Source: Pseudoalteromonas espejiana DSM 9414
GTDB taxonomy: Bacteria > Pseudomonadota > Gammaproteobacteria > Enterobacterales > Alteromonadaceae
DNA length: 64,000 nucleotides
NCBI RefSeq assembly: GCF_002221525.1
Contig: NZ_CP011028.1
Location: 3,509,501 to 3,573,500 of the forward strand
Direction of reading: 5' to 3'
Shown in pieces: positions 47,109 to 55,822 of the stretch. The stretch's first letter is position 1. Each line of letters opens with the position of its first letter. The translations under genes and the position numbers were made by a program. The notes beneath the pieces are model-generated. The model did not search any database and was not told where the DNA came from. It worked only from the letters and a program-made list of their open reading frames with translations.

Positions 47109-49265
47109 ATGCTCGATTCATTTACCCTCTTTTTTGCCAGCATTGCGGTTATTATTGTAATGACCCTCCTTAACTTTTTAACTTGGCGTACTAATAAAAA
47201 CACACCCGGTACTTTGCTCTATATTTTTTATCCAGTTTTATTACTAGGTGCCGTGATTGGATTTACCCTTATTGGTAAAACCCACAACTTAATAGTAATA
47301 AGCATAGCAAGCAGCATGATGTTTGGTGCTTCCATTGTGCACAGCCTAGCAATATGCCAGTTTTTAAATTATAAAGGCATTGGCTTTAAGCTACTTTGCT
47401 CTTTTACAGCGTTTAGCGCGGTCATGCTTGGTTATTACTCGTTTTTTGACCCCTCTTTAAGAGAGCGCATTTACGTCTCCGATGTACAGCATATTGCTGA
47501 GGCCGCTTTTTTACTTTTTCTATTTATTAAATACGCCCGAAAGCCCTACCCTAACGGTACTATTGTTTATATTTTAATATTAACTTTAGTAGCGCTGAGC
47601 TTTATTAGTCGCTCATTATTTATGGTTAATATTGACCAACCAAGCCTACTGCAAAGTCCATGGTTTAGTAGTTTATTATTTTTAAATGGCATTATTGCAC
47701 CTATGTTTTATGCCGCGGGTATGGCACTACTATGTAACGAACGACGAGAAAAAAACCTCAATAAACTCGCCGACAAAGCACAAAAAGATTTAGAAATAAG
47801 AGGGTTATTTTTATCGACTATTAGCCACGAAATTCGCACCCCCTTAAATGGTATTTTAGGTAGCGCACAACTGGTTATGAACCAAAGCACCAACAATCAC
47901 AATAAAGCCTATTGCGAGGCTATTATTAATTCAGCCGAGTCATTAAATTTACTCGTAGATAAGGTGCTTGATTACGCGAGCTTAGATCAAAGCGACGAAG
48001 CGCTTTACGAAGAAGACATTGAATTTAAAACGTGGTTAAACAACTTATGTTTATTGCTTAGCCCGCTTGCAGAGCAAAAACAGCTTAAATTTGAGTTAAT
48101 GTGTAATATTCCAGAGCAAGCTTGTTACTACTGCGATCAGCAAAAATTACGACAAATAATTATTAACCTTGTAGGTAATGCCATTAAATTTACTGACCAC
48201 GGTACGGTAAAAATTCAGGTTGATTTAATTAGCGATAAACAGCTTGAGCACACTATAAAAATTAGCGTTAAAGACTCAGGCCCAGGTATAGAAAAAGACG
48301 AAATAGCCTACCTAACCGAGCCTTATGTGCAAAGTAGCGCTGGTAAAGAAAAAGGCGGCACAGGGCTTGGCCTTGCAATAACCAGTCGCTTGCTCGAAAA
48401 GCTAGGCAGCCGATTAGAAATAACCAGCCAGTTAGGCACAGGTAGCGTGTTTAGCTTTACGACCACCTTTACTTTAGGGGAGCTTAGCCTAGTAGAGCAG
48501 CGCCACCAAAATAAAGATTACTTAACAGGGCTTGATGTGCTGTTAGTTGAGGATTTAGATTTAAACCAAAAGATAGCCATAGAATTTATGGCCGATGATG
48601 AGCATAAGGTTAAACTTGCTAAAGATGGAAAAAGTGCCATTGAGTTGATGCAAGCTCACCATTTTGACGTTATTTTGCTTGATATGAATTTACCCGACTT
48701 AACAGGTCAAGAAGTGCTAAAAAGCTTGCAGCGCATGGAGCATAAAAACCAGCGCACACCTGTACTAGCCTTTACAGCGAGCTTGAGCCCTGATGAAGTT
48801 AAAGAGTATTTATCACTTGGTATAAAAGATATTGTTGGCAAACCGATTAAGCAACAAAAGCTTCGCCAAGCTTTAAGCGACTCGCAATCTAATCAATCAG
48901 CTAATATAGCTGTAGAGCTTATTGATACCTTATATGATGAAACCGCAGCCGAAACGCTCACCAGCTCCTTTAGTGAAGACGAAGTATCATCTATTTATAA
49001 TGAATTTGTGCTCTCAGCACGTACTAAACTCACCCGCTGCCAAGAGCTTATTGATCATCAGCCTGAGCAATGCATTAAATTATTGCACCGCCAAGCAAGC
49101 ACCGCTTTGCAACTCGGGTTTAACCGCTACGGCATTGAACTGAAAAAGATAGAGCGCCGATTGCTTGATAATAAACCTCACAATAACCTGCTTGATGAAG
49201 CGTTAGAATTATGGCAACGCAGTTTAGAGCAATACTTAAAATTTGTGCGTGGGCAGTTGGGGTAG
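47109..49265 (+). CDS. Hybrid sensor histidine kinase with receiver and Hpt-like domain
   Basis: This is a 718-residue membrane kinase. About seven hydrophobic helices span residues 1-210. The HisKA domain has STISHEIRTPLNG with the phospho-His near residue 240; the ATPase has NLVGNAIKFTD (N box) and KGGTGLGLAIT (G2 box). A receiver domain follows with its Asp (VILLDMNLPDLTG) near residue 525. The C-terminal 110 residues look like an Hpt domain, with the likely His near residue 660 in LLHRQASTALQLG, where the usual Lys-Gly is not kept. The start is taken at ATG 47109; TTG 47094 is also in frame. Its partner regulator may be the CsgD/VpsT-like gene upstream. Confidence 0.92.
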   Translation: MLDSFTLFFASIAVIIVMTLLNFLTWRTNKNTPGTLLYIFYPVLLLGAVIGFTLIGKTHNLIVISIASSMMFGASIVHSLAICQFLNYKGIGFKLLCSFTAFSAVMLGYYSFFDPSLRERIYVSDVQHIAEAAFLLFLFIKYARKPYPNGTIVYILILTLVALSFISRSLFMVNIDQPSLLQSPWFSSLLFLNGIIAPMFYAAGMALLCNERREKNLNKLADKAQKDLEIRGLFLSTISHEIRTPLNGILGSAQLVMNQSTNNHNKAYCEAIINSAESLNLLVDKVLDYASLDQSDEALYEEDIEFKTWLNNLCLLLSPLAEQKQLKFELMCNIPEQACYYCDQQKLRQIIINLVGNAIKFTDHGTVKIQVDLISDKQLEHTIKISVKDSGPGIEKDEIAYLTEPYVQSSAGKEKGGTGLGLAITSRLLEKLGSRLEITSQLGTGSVFSFTTTFTLGELSLVEQRHQNKDYLTGLDVLLVEDLDLNQKIAIEFMADDEHKVKLAKDGKSAIELMQAHHFDVILLDMNLPDLTGQEVLKSLQRMEHKNQRTPVLAFTASLSPDEVKEYLSLGIKDIVGKPIKQQKLRQALSDSQSNQSANIAVELIDTLYDETAAETLTSSFSEDEVSSIYNEFVLSARTKLTRCQELIDHQPEQCIKLLHRQASTALQLGFNRYGIELKKIERRLLDNKPHNNLLDEALELWQRSLEQYLKFVRGQLG

Positions 49266-49287
49266 CTAAGTTTTAGCTAGGGCTGCT

Positions 49288-50706
49288 TTACTCCCTTCCA
49301 TACTTATCATCAAATCGCTCTATATCGCTTTCATCTAATACAGTGCCGGTTTGTACTTCAATGACTATTAAGGGCGCTTGTTGATTGTTAGCTAAACTGT
49401 GTATTTGCTTAGCGGCAATATAGCAAGATTGGTCGTGGTTTAGTGTTAGCAACTGCTCATCAATACGAACATCTGCAATACCCGATACCACTACCCAATG
49501 CTCTGCACGATGCTGATGGCGCTGCGTTGAAAGTTTAGCACCACTATTAACGGTTATTTTTTTAACTTTAAAACCACTACCTTCAACCAAAGTGCGATAG
49601 TTACCCCATGGACGATACACAACCTGATGGTGACTGAGTTTATCGCTTTGGCTCTGTGCTAATTGTTTAAGTAATAAAGGTAAACCATCGAGCTTATTTT
49701 TATCGGCAACCAGTGTGGCGTCGTGGGTGTGAATAATGGCTAAATCACTTACCCCAAGCGTTGCGATACTATGGTCGTGTTCGCTAATAACAAAATTATT
49801 AGTACTGTTTTGCGCTGTATGGTTTTGGTTTTCGTTATTACCGTGCGCATCTTGCTTAGTAAGGCTTGCAAGAGCACTAAAGCTACCTACATCACTCCAC
49901 TTAAGCGCAACAGGCATAACCGCTACATTATTGCTGCGCTCTAAAATAGCATAATCAATAGAGTCACTTGGGCAGCTTTTAAGTGGTTCTATGTTTGGCC
50001 TTGTAAAGCCTAAGTCGTGTGAAAACTGAGATGCCGCTTTCACACTGTGCGCTATTTTTGGCGCAAAACGTTCAAGCTCATTTAAATAAGCACGTGGCGT
50101 AAATAAAAACATGCCGCTATTCCAACTATAACCGCCTTCAGCTAAGTATTTTTGCGCCGTAGCTAAGTTTGGCTTTTCTTTAAATTCAGCGACTTCAAAA
50201 CAATTTGAGCCTGATATTTTACTGCCTTGCTTTATATAGCCAAATCCGGTGTGCGCCTTGGTGGGTGTAATTGAAAATGTAACTAGCATGCCTTGCTCAG
50301 CTAACTTAACCGCATCATTTAACTGAAGTGTTAGCTCATCAAAATTTTCAATATGATGATCGGCTGGCATCACCAACATTGGCTCTTCAATACCCTGCTG
50401 TAGCGCGTAATGCGCAGCTAACGCAATGGCAGGCGCCGTATTTTTACCCTGCGGCTCTAGTAAAAGCGCTTGAGGGTTAGCAATGGTGCTTTGTTCGGCG
50501 GCAATAAAACGGTGTTGTTCGTTACAAACAAGTATTGGCTTTGCAAACTGATCACCTGATACACGCGCTAACGTGCTTTGTAATAACGAGTGTGTGTTAT
50601 CAAGCAAGGGTAAAAATTGCTTAGGCATCGCTTGGCGAGAAAGCGGCCATAACCGAGTACCAATGCCGCCTGCTAAAATTACCGGTGTAATAAAGGATGT
50701 ATGCAT
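49288..50706 (-). CDS. manC: Bifunctional mannose-1-phosphate guanylyltransferase / mannose-6-phosphate isomerase
   Basis: This 472-residue enzyme makes GDP-mannose. The N-terminal nucleotidyltransferase has the pyrophosphorylase signature PVILAGGIGTRLWPLSRQAM with PKQFLPLL near residue 9, and VMPADHHIEN near 113. The C-terminal isomerase cupin (from about residue 360) has RPWGNYRTLVEG, HRAEHWVVVSGIADV (metal-binding His) and QIHSLANNQQAPLIVIEVQT. It supplies precursors for exopolysaccharide or LPS, but no sugar-biosynthesis cluster is adjacent; it stands between the kinase gene and the salvage cluster. Confidence 0.95.
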   Translation of the reverse strand: MHTSFITPVILAGGIGTRLWPLSRQAMPKQFLPLLDNTHSLLQSTLARVSGDQFAKPILVCNEQHRFIAAEQSTIANPQALLLEPQGKNTAPAIALAAHYALQQGIEEPMLVMPADHHIENFDELTLQLNDAVKLAEQGMLVTFSITPTKAHTGFGYIKQGSKISGSNCFEVAEFKEKPNLATAQKYLAEGGYSWNSGMFLFTPRAYLNELERFAPKIAHSVKAASQFSHDLGFTRPNIEPLKSCPSDSIDYAILERSNNVAVMPVALKWSDVGSFSALASLTKQDAHGNNENQNHTAQNSTNNFVISEHDHSIATLGVSDLAIIHTHDATLVADKNKLDGLPLLLKQLAQSQSDKLSHHQVVYRPWGNYRTLVEGSGFKVKKITVNSGAKLSTQRHQHRAEHWVVVSGIADVRIDEQLLTLNHDQSCYIAAKQIHSLANNQQAPLIVIEVQTGTVLDESDIERFDDKYGRE

Positions 50707-50764
50707 AAAGCCGCCAATAAAAATATCAGCGGCTATTTTAGCACTTTATGGGCCAGGCGCTAAT

Positions 50765-51538
50765 TTATACCAATGTAAAAGCGTCGGCATCTAAATAAGC
50801 GGGGAACGCGGCTTTAAAATCTTCCAGTGGCGCTTTTTCAAGCGTTACAGTGAGTAACTCTTGCGTATTATCTTTTGCTTTTGCGAGCGTATCGCCTTTA
50901 AAATCATATACGGCCGTGCCACCATTGTGCGCTACACCATTACCGTCATCGCCAATACGGTTTACAGCCACTACGTAACATAGGTTTTCCATTGCGCGTG
51001 CCATTAATAACGTATCCCAAATGTGGCGACGAACTGCAGGCCAATTGGCTACGTTTATCATTACATCGTAGTCGTTATTATTACGCTGAAACACCGGAAA
51101 GCGTAGGTCGTAACACACCTGTGGAAGTAGCTTAAAGCCATTAATTTCAAATGTTTTACGCGCTTGCCCTGCTACAACGTAATCGCCTTCACTTCCTAAT
51201 CTAAATAAATGGCGTTTGTCATAATAATTCACCTCACCATCGGGTTTTACCCAATAAAAGCGATTGGCTTTTTTGTCGCCTTGCGCAACTAATACCGACC
51301 CTGCAATAACTGCGTTATGTTTATGTGCTTGCACTTTTAGCCAAGTAAGTACTTTGCCGTTTTCAGGCTCTGCACAATCAAGGTTAATTGCAAAACCAGT
51401 GGCAAAGGTTTCGGGTAATAAAATTAAATCGGGGTTAGCGATTATCTCTGCTAATTTTTTATCAAACATGGCTAAATTGGCATCTTTATCGAGCCAATGC
51501 AGCTCACTTTGCACTAAGGTAAGCGTTAAAGTTGACAT
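50765..51538 (-). CDS. Nitrilase-family omega-amidase (YafV/Nit2-like)
   Basis: This 257-residue C-N hydrolase has the Glu-Lys-Cys triad: LLPETFATGF (Glu near residue 42), NYYDKRHLF (Lys near 109) and PQVCYDLRFPVF (Cys near 140), the last being the YafV signature. It hydrolyses the omega amide of 2-oxo acid amides such as 2-oxoglutaramate and 2-oxosuccinamate. Its start overlaps the aminotransferase gene by 13 bases; Gln-dependent transamination of the salvage product would yield 2-oxoglutaramate, which this enzyme removes, pulling the reaction forward. Confidence 0.92.
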   Translation of the reverse strand: MSTLTLTLVQSELHWLDKDANLAMFDKKLAEIIANPDLILLPETFATGFAINLDCAEPENGKVLTWLKVQAHKHNAVIAGSVLVAQGDKKANRFYWVKPDGEVNYYDKRHLFRLGSEGDYVVAGQARKTFEINGFKLLPQVCYDLRFPVFQRNNNDYDVMINVANWPAVRRHIWDTLLMARAMENLCYVVAVNRIGDDGNGVAHNGGTAVYDFKGDTLAKAKDNTQELLTVTLEKAPLEDFKAAFPAYLDADAFTLV

Positions 51539-52668
51539 AATATTTGCGCAGCCTCTATTAAGGTTTCATCGTTTTTAGCAAAACATAGTCGAATCACTTT
51601 ATCATTTGAGGGCTGCTTATAAAACACACTAAGCGGAATTGCCGCAACACCTGCCTGCTCTACAAGCCAGTGACAAAAATCAACATCGTTTAAGTCAGAC
51701 ACATCACTATAATCGAGCAATAAAAAGTAAGTGCCTTGGCTTGGTAAAATGTTAAAGCGGCTATCACTCAAATGCTTTATTAATAAATCGCGTTTTTGCT
51801 GATAAAAACCACTTAACTCATCTACATGCTCGCCCTGTTGCTCTAGCATATCGGCTAGTGCATGCTGCGCTGGCGTAAAGCTTGAAAATGTAACGTATTG
51901 ATGGATTTTTCTAAATTCAGTAGCTAGGTGTGCAGGTGCAATACAGTAACCCATTTTCCAACCTGTACTATGAAATGTTTTGCCAAAGCTTGATATAACA
52001 AAGCTTTTTTCTCTTAGTTGCTCGTCGCGCAGCATACTTAAATGTTGCTGGCCGTCAAAAGTGATGTGTTCATAAACCTCATCGCTAATTACAAATATGT
52101 TGTGAGCACTTACCAACTCTTTAAGTTCTTTTATATCTTGCGGCTGAAGTATTTTACCACTTGGGTTATGTGGTGTATTAACAATGATAGCGCGGGTGTT
52201 TTTAGTAATTGCTTGGCTTACAATCTGCCAATCAATTGTATAATTTGGCGCACTTAGCGCAACATGTACTGCCTTACCGCCTGCTAACTCAATTGCGGGT
52301 TGGTAAGAGTCATAAGCGGGGTCGAATACGATGACTTCATCATCAGGGCGTACTATAGTTTGAATAGCAACAAATAGTGCCTCAGTAGCACCCGATGTAA
52401 CTGTAACTTGCTCTGCCGCATTAATTTTTGCAGCGTATTTTCGTTCTACTAAATTGGCTATTTGCTGCTGTAATCGCGGTACACCGCTTGAGGGCGAATA
52501 CTGATTTACGCCCTGCTGAACATAGTAATTCAACTGTGTTTTTAAAAGTGCGGGAGCGTCGAATTCAGGAAAGCCCTGCGATAAGTTAATTGCTGAAAAC
52601 TGATTAGCTAAGCCACTCATTTGGCTAAATATACTAACGCCTAAATTTGGTAATTTACTTTCAAACAC
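51526..52668 (-). CDS. PLP aminotransferase, methionine-specific type (YbdL/MtnE-like)
   Basis: This 380-residue class I aminotransferase has VTSGATEALFVAIQTI, NTPHNPSGKI and SFGKTFHSTGWKMGYCIAP with the PLP Lys near residue 233. LSQGFPEFDAP at the start and the length fit the YbdL/kynurenine aminotransferase group, which transaminates 2-oxo-4-methylthiobutyrate to methionine, the last salvage step. It is divergent from mtnB and has a MetJ-like array between the genes. The omega-amidase gene is coupled behind it. Confidence 0.92.
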   Translation of the reverse strand: MFESKLPNLGVSIFSQMSGLANQFSAINLSQGFPEFDAPALLKTQLNYYVQQGVNQYSPSSGVPRLQQQIANLVERKYAAKINAAEQVTVTSGATEALFVAIQTIVRPDDEVIVFDPAYDSYQPAIELAGGKAVHVALSAPNYTIDWQIVSQAITKNTRAIIVNTPHNPSGKILQPQDIKELKELVSAHNIFVISDEVYEHITFDGQQHLSMLRDEQLREKSFVISSFGKTFHSTGWKMGYCIAPAHLATEFRKIHQYVTFSSFTPAQHALADMLEQQGEHVDELSGFYQQKRDLLIKHLSDSRFNILPSQGTYFLLLDYSDVSDLNDVDFCHWLVEQAGVAAIPLSVFYKQPSNDKVIRLCFAKNDETLIEAAQILCQL

Positions 52669-52723
52669 GTGATGCCCTTAAGGATGGTTTTGCGCTCAAA
52701 GCGATGCTATCATTGCTTAAAAC

Positions 52724-52739
52724 AGAAGTATAGCCGTCT
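52724..52739. promoter_or_regulatory. Tandem MetJ-like boxes between the aminotransferase gene and mtnB
   Basis: Two adjacent 8-mers, AGAAGTAT and AGCCGTCT, match the MetJ box AGACGTCT at 6 and 7 of 8 positions. They lie 37 bases before the mtnB ATG and 56 bases before the aminotransferase ATG. Confidence 0.7.
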
Positions 52740-52775
52740 AAAATAACAAGCTTAATGCTCATTAGTGAGGAACGT

Positions 52776-53399
52776 ATGCAAAACAATACCGCTATTTCAC
52801 AACTTATTGAAGCTGGAAAGTGGGTAAGCCAAAAAGGCTGGGTACCTGCAACTGGTGGAAATTTTTCATCGCGCACTGCATCAGGGTTTGTAGTTACCGC
52901 TAGCGGCTTTGATAAAGGCCAACTGGGTACACACACTTTCATTGAGCTTGACCATGAAGGAAACCGCATTAAAGGTGCTGGCAACCCATCGGCCGAAACG
53001 CAACTGCATTTAGGTATGTACAAACTTATACCGCACGCTAACGTAGTGCTGCATACGCACTCGGTTGCGGCAACCGTATTATCGCGAGTTATAAAAAGCC
53101 ATACGTTAAATTTATCAGGTTACGAAATGCAAAAGTCGCTCAGTGGTGTTACCTCACACTTAGATACCCTGAGCATCCCTATTTTTGAAAACGACCAAGA
53201 TATAGAACGCTTAGGTTTACTATTAAGCGATCATCACTTACATACCCCTATTGAGCATGCTGTATTAATTCGTGGGCATGGCGTGTACGTAGTTGGACGC
53301 AATTACAAAGAAGCACTTCGCCACTTAGAAGGCCTAGAGTTTTTATTTAGCTGTGAACTAGAGCGCATAAAAATAGAAGGCATTGAGGCAAACCTATAA
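52776..53399 (+). CDS. mtnB: Methylthioribulose-1-phosphate dehydratase
   Basis: This 207-residue class II aldolase-fold enzyme dehydrates methylthioribulose 1-phosphate in methionine salvage. GWVPATGGNFSSRTASGFVV (near residue 28), AETQLHLGMYKLI and VVLHTHSVAATVLS (zinc His) and later GHGVYVVGR are visible. ATG 52776 is preceded by AGGA; the longer frame from 52755 lacks a site. It is the first gene of mtnBCD, coupled to mtnC as TAATG. Confidence 0.96.
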   Translation: MQNNTAISQLIEAGKWVSQKGWVPATGGNFSSRTASGFVVTASGFDKGQLGTHTFIELDHEGNRIKGAGNPSAETQLHLGMYKLIPHANVVLHTHSVAATVLSRVIKSHTLNLSGYEMQKSLSGVTSHLDTLSIPIFENDQDIERLGLLLSDHHLHTPIEHAVLIRGHGVYVVGRNYKEALRHLEGLEFLFSCELERIKIEGIEANL

Positions 53400-54082
53400 T
53401 GATAAAAGCAATTTTAACCGACATTGAAGGCACTATTACACGTATTTCTTTTGTAAAAGACGTGCTATTTCCGTATGCAGCAAAACAATTGGCCACCTTT
53501 TTACGATTAAACGCTAAAAAAGCCCATGTAGCAGAGCAAATAGTGGCTGTAAAAACGATTATTGATGAGCCTAACGCCGATTTAGAACGAGTCATTAGCG
53601 TTTTACTCACTTGGATTGAAGAAGATAAAAAAATAACGCCTTTAAAGCAATTGCAGGGGCTTATTTGGCAAACTGGTTACGAACATGGTGATTTTAAAGG
53701 TCACTTATACCCAGATGCATTCGACTTTTTACAAGCTCAACATGCACAAAATATTGCACTTTATGTGTACTCGTCAGGATCAGTAAGAGCGCAGCAGTTA
53801 CTATTTAAATACAGCGACTACGGTGATATTCGCGCTCTTTTTAACGACTTTTTTGATACAAAAGTAGGCGCAAAGCAAGAGCAAGCTGCATATAACACCA
53901 TTATTGAACAGCTACCATTTGATGCAAGCGAGGTATTATTTTTAAGTGATGTAGCCGCAGAGCTCGATGCCGCAAAAGCTGCAGGCCTTAAAACATTACA
54001 TTTAATACGTGATGGACAAGCGCAAAGCGAGCATCCTTATGTGCATGACTTCACCAATGTTAAATTAGAGCAATTTATATGA
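53399..54082 (+). CDS. mtnC: Enolase-phosphatase E1
   Basis: This 227-residue HAD-family enzyme both enolises and dephosphorylates diketomethylthiopentyl 1-phosphate. ILTDIEGTITRISFVKDVLF (motif I, Asp-x-Glu type of MtnC) opens the protein; YVYSSGSVRAQQLLF is motif II and EVLFLSDVAAELDAAKAAGL holds motif III/IV. Start overlaps mtnB stop (TAATG), and its stop overlaps mtnD start (ATGA), so the three are one translational unit. Confidence 0.97.
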   Translation: MIKAILTDIEGTITRISFVKDVLFPYAAKQLATFLRLNAKKAHVAEQIVAVKTIIDEPNADLERVISVLLTWIEEDKKITPLKQLQGLIWQTGYEHGDFKGHLYPDAFDFLQAQHAQNIALYVYSSGSVRAQQLLFKYSDYGDIRALFNDFFDTKVGAKQEQAAYNTIIEQLPFDASEVLFLSDVAAELDAAKAAGLKTLHLIRDGQAQSEHPYVHDFTNVKLEQFI

Positions 54083-54621
54083 GCCAATTAACAATTTATG
54101 CTGACAATAACCCTAAAAATGTACTTATCAGTACAGAAAATGCAGATGAAATTGCAGCGCAATTAGCTTTTGTAAATGTGCGCTTTGAGCAGTGGCAAGC
54201 AAATGCTCAAATTAACGAAAGCACTACAAATGAGCAGATCATTGATGCGTATAAAAATGATATAGCACGCTTAAAAGAACAAAACGGTTACCAAACTGTA
54301 GATGTTATTTCGCTTGCTAAAGGGAACCCAGCAGCGCCACAAATGCGTGAAAAATTTTTATTTGAGCACACTCACAGTGAAGACGAAGTACGCTTTTTTG
54401 TAAAAGGCCAAGGGCTATTTTGTCTACATATTGGCGCTAAAATTTACCAAGTATTATGCCAAAAGGGCGATTTAATCTCAGTACCAACTCTTACTCCGCA
54501 TTGGTTTGATATGGGTAGCGATCCAGAATTTACCGCTATTAGACTATTTAATAACACCGAGGGCTGGGTTGCAAAAAGCACTGAATCTGAGATTGCGAAG
54601 CAATTTCCGTTGCTCCCATAG
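54079..54621 (+). CDS. mtnD: Acireductone dioxygenase
   Basis: This 180-residue cupin oxidises the acireductone to 2-oxo-4-methylthiobutyrate and formate. The metal ligands are in FLFEHTHSEDEVRFFVKGQG (HxH and Glu near residues 97-103) and LTPHWFDMGS (His near 140). Length fits the family. Last gene of mtnBCD, facing mtnA across a hairpin. Confidence 0.97.
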   Translation: MSQLTIYADNNPKNVLISTENADEIAAQLAFVNVRFEQWQANAQINESTTNEQIIDAYKNDIARLKEQNGYQTVDVISLAKGNPAAPQMREKFLFEHTHSEDEVRFFVKGQGLFCLHIGAKIYQVLCQKGDLISVPTLTPHWFDMGSDPEFTAIRLFNNTEGWVAKSTESEIAKQFPLLP

Positions 54622-54628
54622 GTAAGGT

Positions 54629-54663
54629 AATACGCTCCACAAAGGGGTAAGTGGAGCGGTATT
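54629..54663. terminator. Probable bidirectional terminator between mtnD and mtnA
   Basis: CGCTCCAC (54633-54640) pairs with GTGGAGCG (54651-54658), and flanking AATA and TATT sequences add further pairs. The T tract is short. Confidence 0.65.
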
Positions 54664-54668
54664 TAAAA

Positions 54669-55694
54669 CTATTTAAGTGCCGCTAATGCCCCACTTTCTA
54701 CATCACTTTTATCGTAAATACCGCTATCTAACACCCAACCTGTTACTAATTTTGCAGGTGTTACATCAAACGCGGGGTTGTAAACATTGGCATTAGTTGG
54801 CGCCCATAACGCTTCACCAAAACTGCCACTTACACCACGTACTTCTGCGCTATTTCGCTGCTCTATTTCTATATCATTGCCGCAAATGGTGTGTGTATCA
54901 AGTGTGGTCACGGGGGCTACAACATAAAAAGGAATATTATGAAAATGCGCTAACACTGCTAAATTATACGTTCCCACTTTATTAGCAAAGTCGCCATTAG
55001 CGGCAATACGGTCTGCCCCTACAACTATTTTATCAACCTTGCCTGCCGCCATTAAACTTGCTGCCATATTATCGCAAATGAGTGTGTACGGTATTTTCCA
55101 GCGCTCAAGTTCAAACGCGGTTAAGCGCCCGCCTTGTAATAATGGACGGGTTTCATCAACCCATACATGTACATTGCCATGTTGCTGCTGCGCTTTATAA
55201 ATAACACCTAAAGCAGTGCCTATCCCTGCGGTTGCCAATGCTCCAGTATTACAATGCGTTAAAATGTTATCGCCACTGTTTATAAGTTCAGCGCCAAAGG
55301 TTGCCATACGCTCGCATAGCTCAATGTCTTCAATAAATAGGCGCTCGGCAGTGGCTACTATAGCTATTACAAAATCACTTTGCTTAAGCGCCTCTCTTAA
55401 TGCGGCCATGCAATGCATTAAATTAACCGCTGTTGGGCGTGTGGCTTCCAGCTCATTAATAGCATCAGTAAGCGCTGCTTTTGTAGCGCCTTGCTCTGCT
55501 AAATGAGCAACAAGCAAGCTAGCACCTAAACCAATTAAAGGCGCTCCACGAATTTTTAGGCTAATAATCAGCTCTTTCATAGCTTCAACGCTATTGCACT
55601 CGTGCCACACTTGCTGATGCGGGAGTAAATATTGGTTTAGCACACTCAATGTACCGTTTTCATATTTTAAACTGCTTGCTACTAGGTTTTGCAT
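54669..55694 (-). CDS. mtnA: Methylthioribose-1-phosphate isomerase
   Basis: This 341-residue enzyme of the eIF-2B-like fold isomerises methylthioribose 1-phosphate. [18 protein letters not shown] near residue 44, [20 protein letters not shown] near 150 (active-site Cys), [20 protein letters not shown] and [20 protein letters not shown] with the catalytic Asp near 240 are family motifs. ATG 55694 gives the family N-terminus [14 protein letters not shown]. It is divergent from mtnK and shares a MetJ-like array with it. Confidence 0.96.
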   Translation of the reverse strand: MQNLVASSLKYENGTLSVLNQYLLPHQQVWHECNSVEAMKELIISLKIRGAPLIGLGASLLVAHLAEQGATKAALTDAINELEATRPTAVNLMHCMAALREALKQSDFVIAIVATAERLFIEDIELCERMATFGAELINSGDNILTHCNTGALATAGIGTALGVIYKAQQQHGNVHVWVDETRPLLQGGRLTAFELERWKIPYTLICDNMAASLMAAGKVDKIVVGADRIAANGDFANKVGTYNLAVLAHFHNIPFYVVAPVTTLDTHTICGNDIEIEQRNSAEVRGVSGSFGEALWAPTNANVYNPAFDVTPAKLVTGWVLDSGIYDKSDVESGALAALK

Positions 55695-55757
55695 GGTGAC
55701 TTTGCTTAATTTAAATGCGTAGAGGTATTTTACATCAGTTTGAATAACTCTCAAGTT

Positions 55758-55781
55758 AGACTTGTAGACATCTAAACATTT
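55758..55781. promoter_or_regulatory. Triple tandem MetJ-like array between mtnA and mtnK
   Basis: Three adjacent 8-mers, AGACTTGT, AGACATCT and AAACATTT, match the MetJ box AGACGTCT at 6, 7 and 5 of 8 positions. MetJ binds such back-to-back boxes cooperatively with S-adenosylmethionine. It lies 41 bases before the mtnK ATG and 63 bases before the mtnA ATG. Confidence 0.75.
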
Positions 55782-55822
55782 AAAGGTATAGAATGCCTAA
55801 AAAGGTAATGTGAGATTTGACC

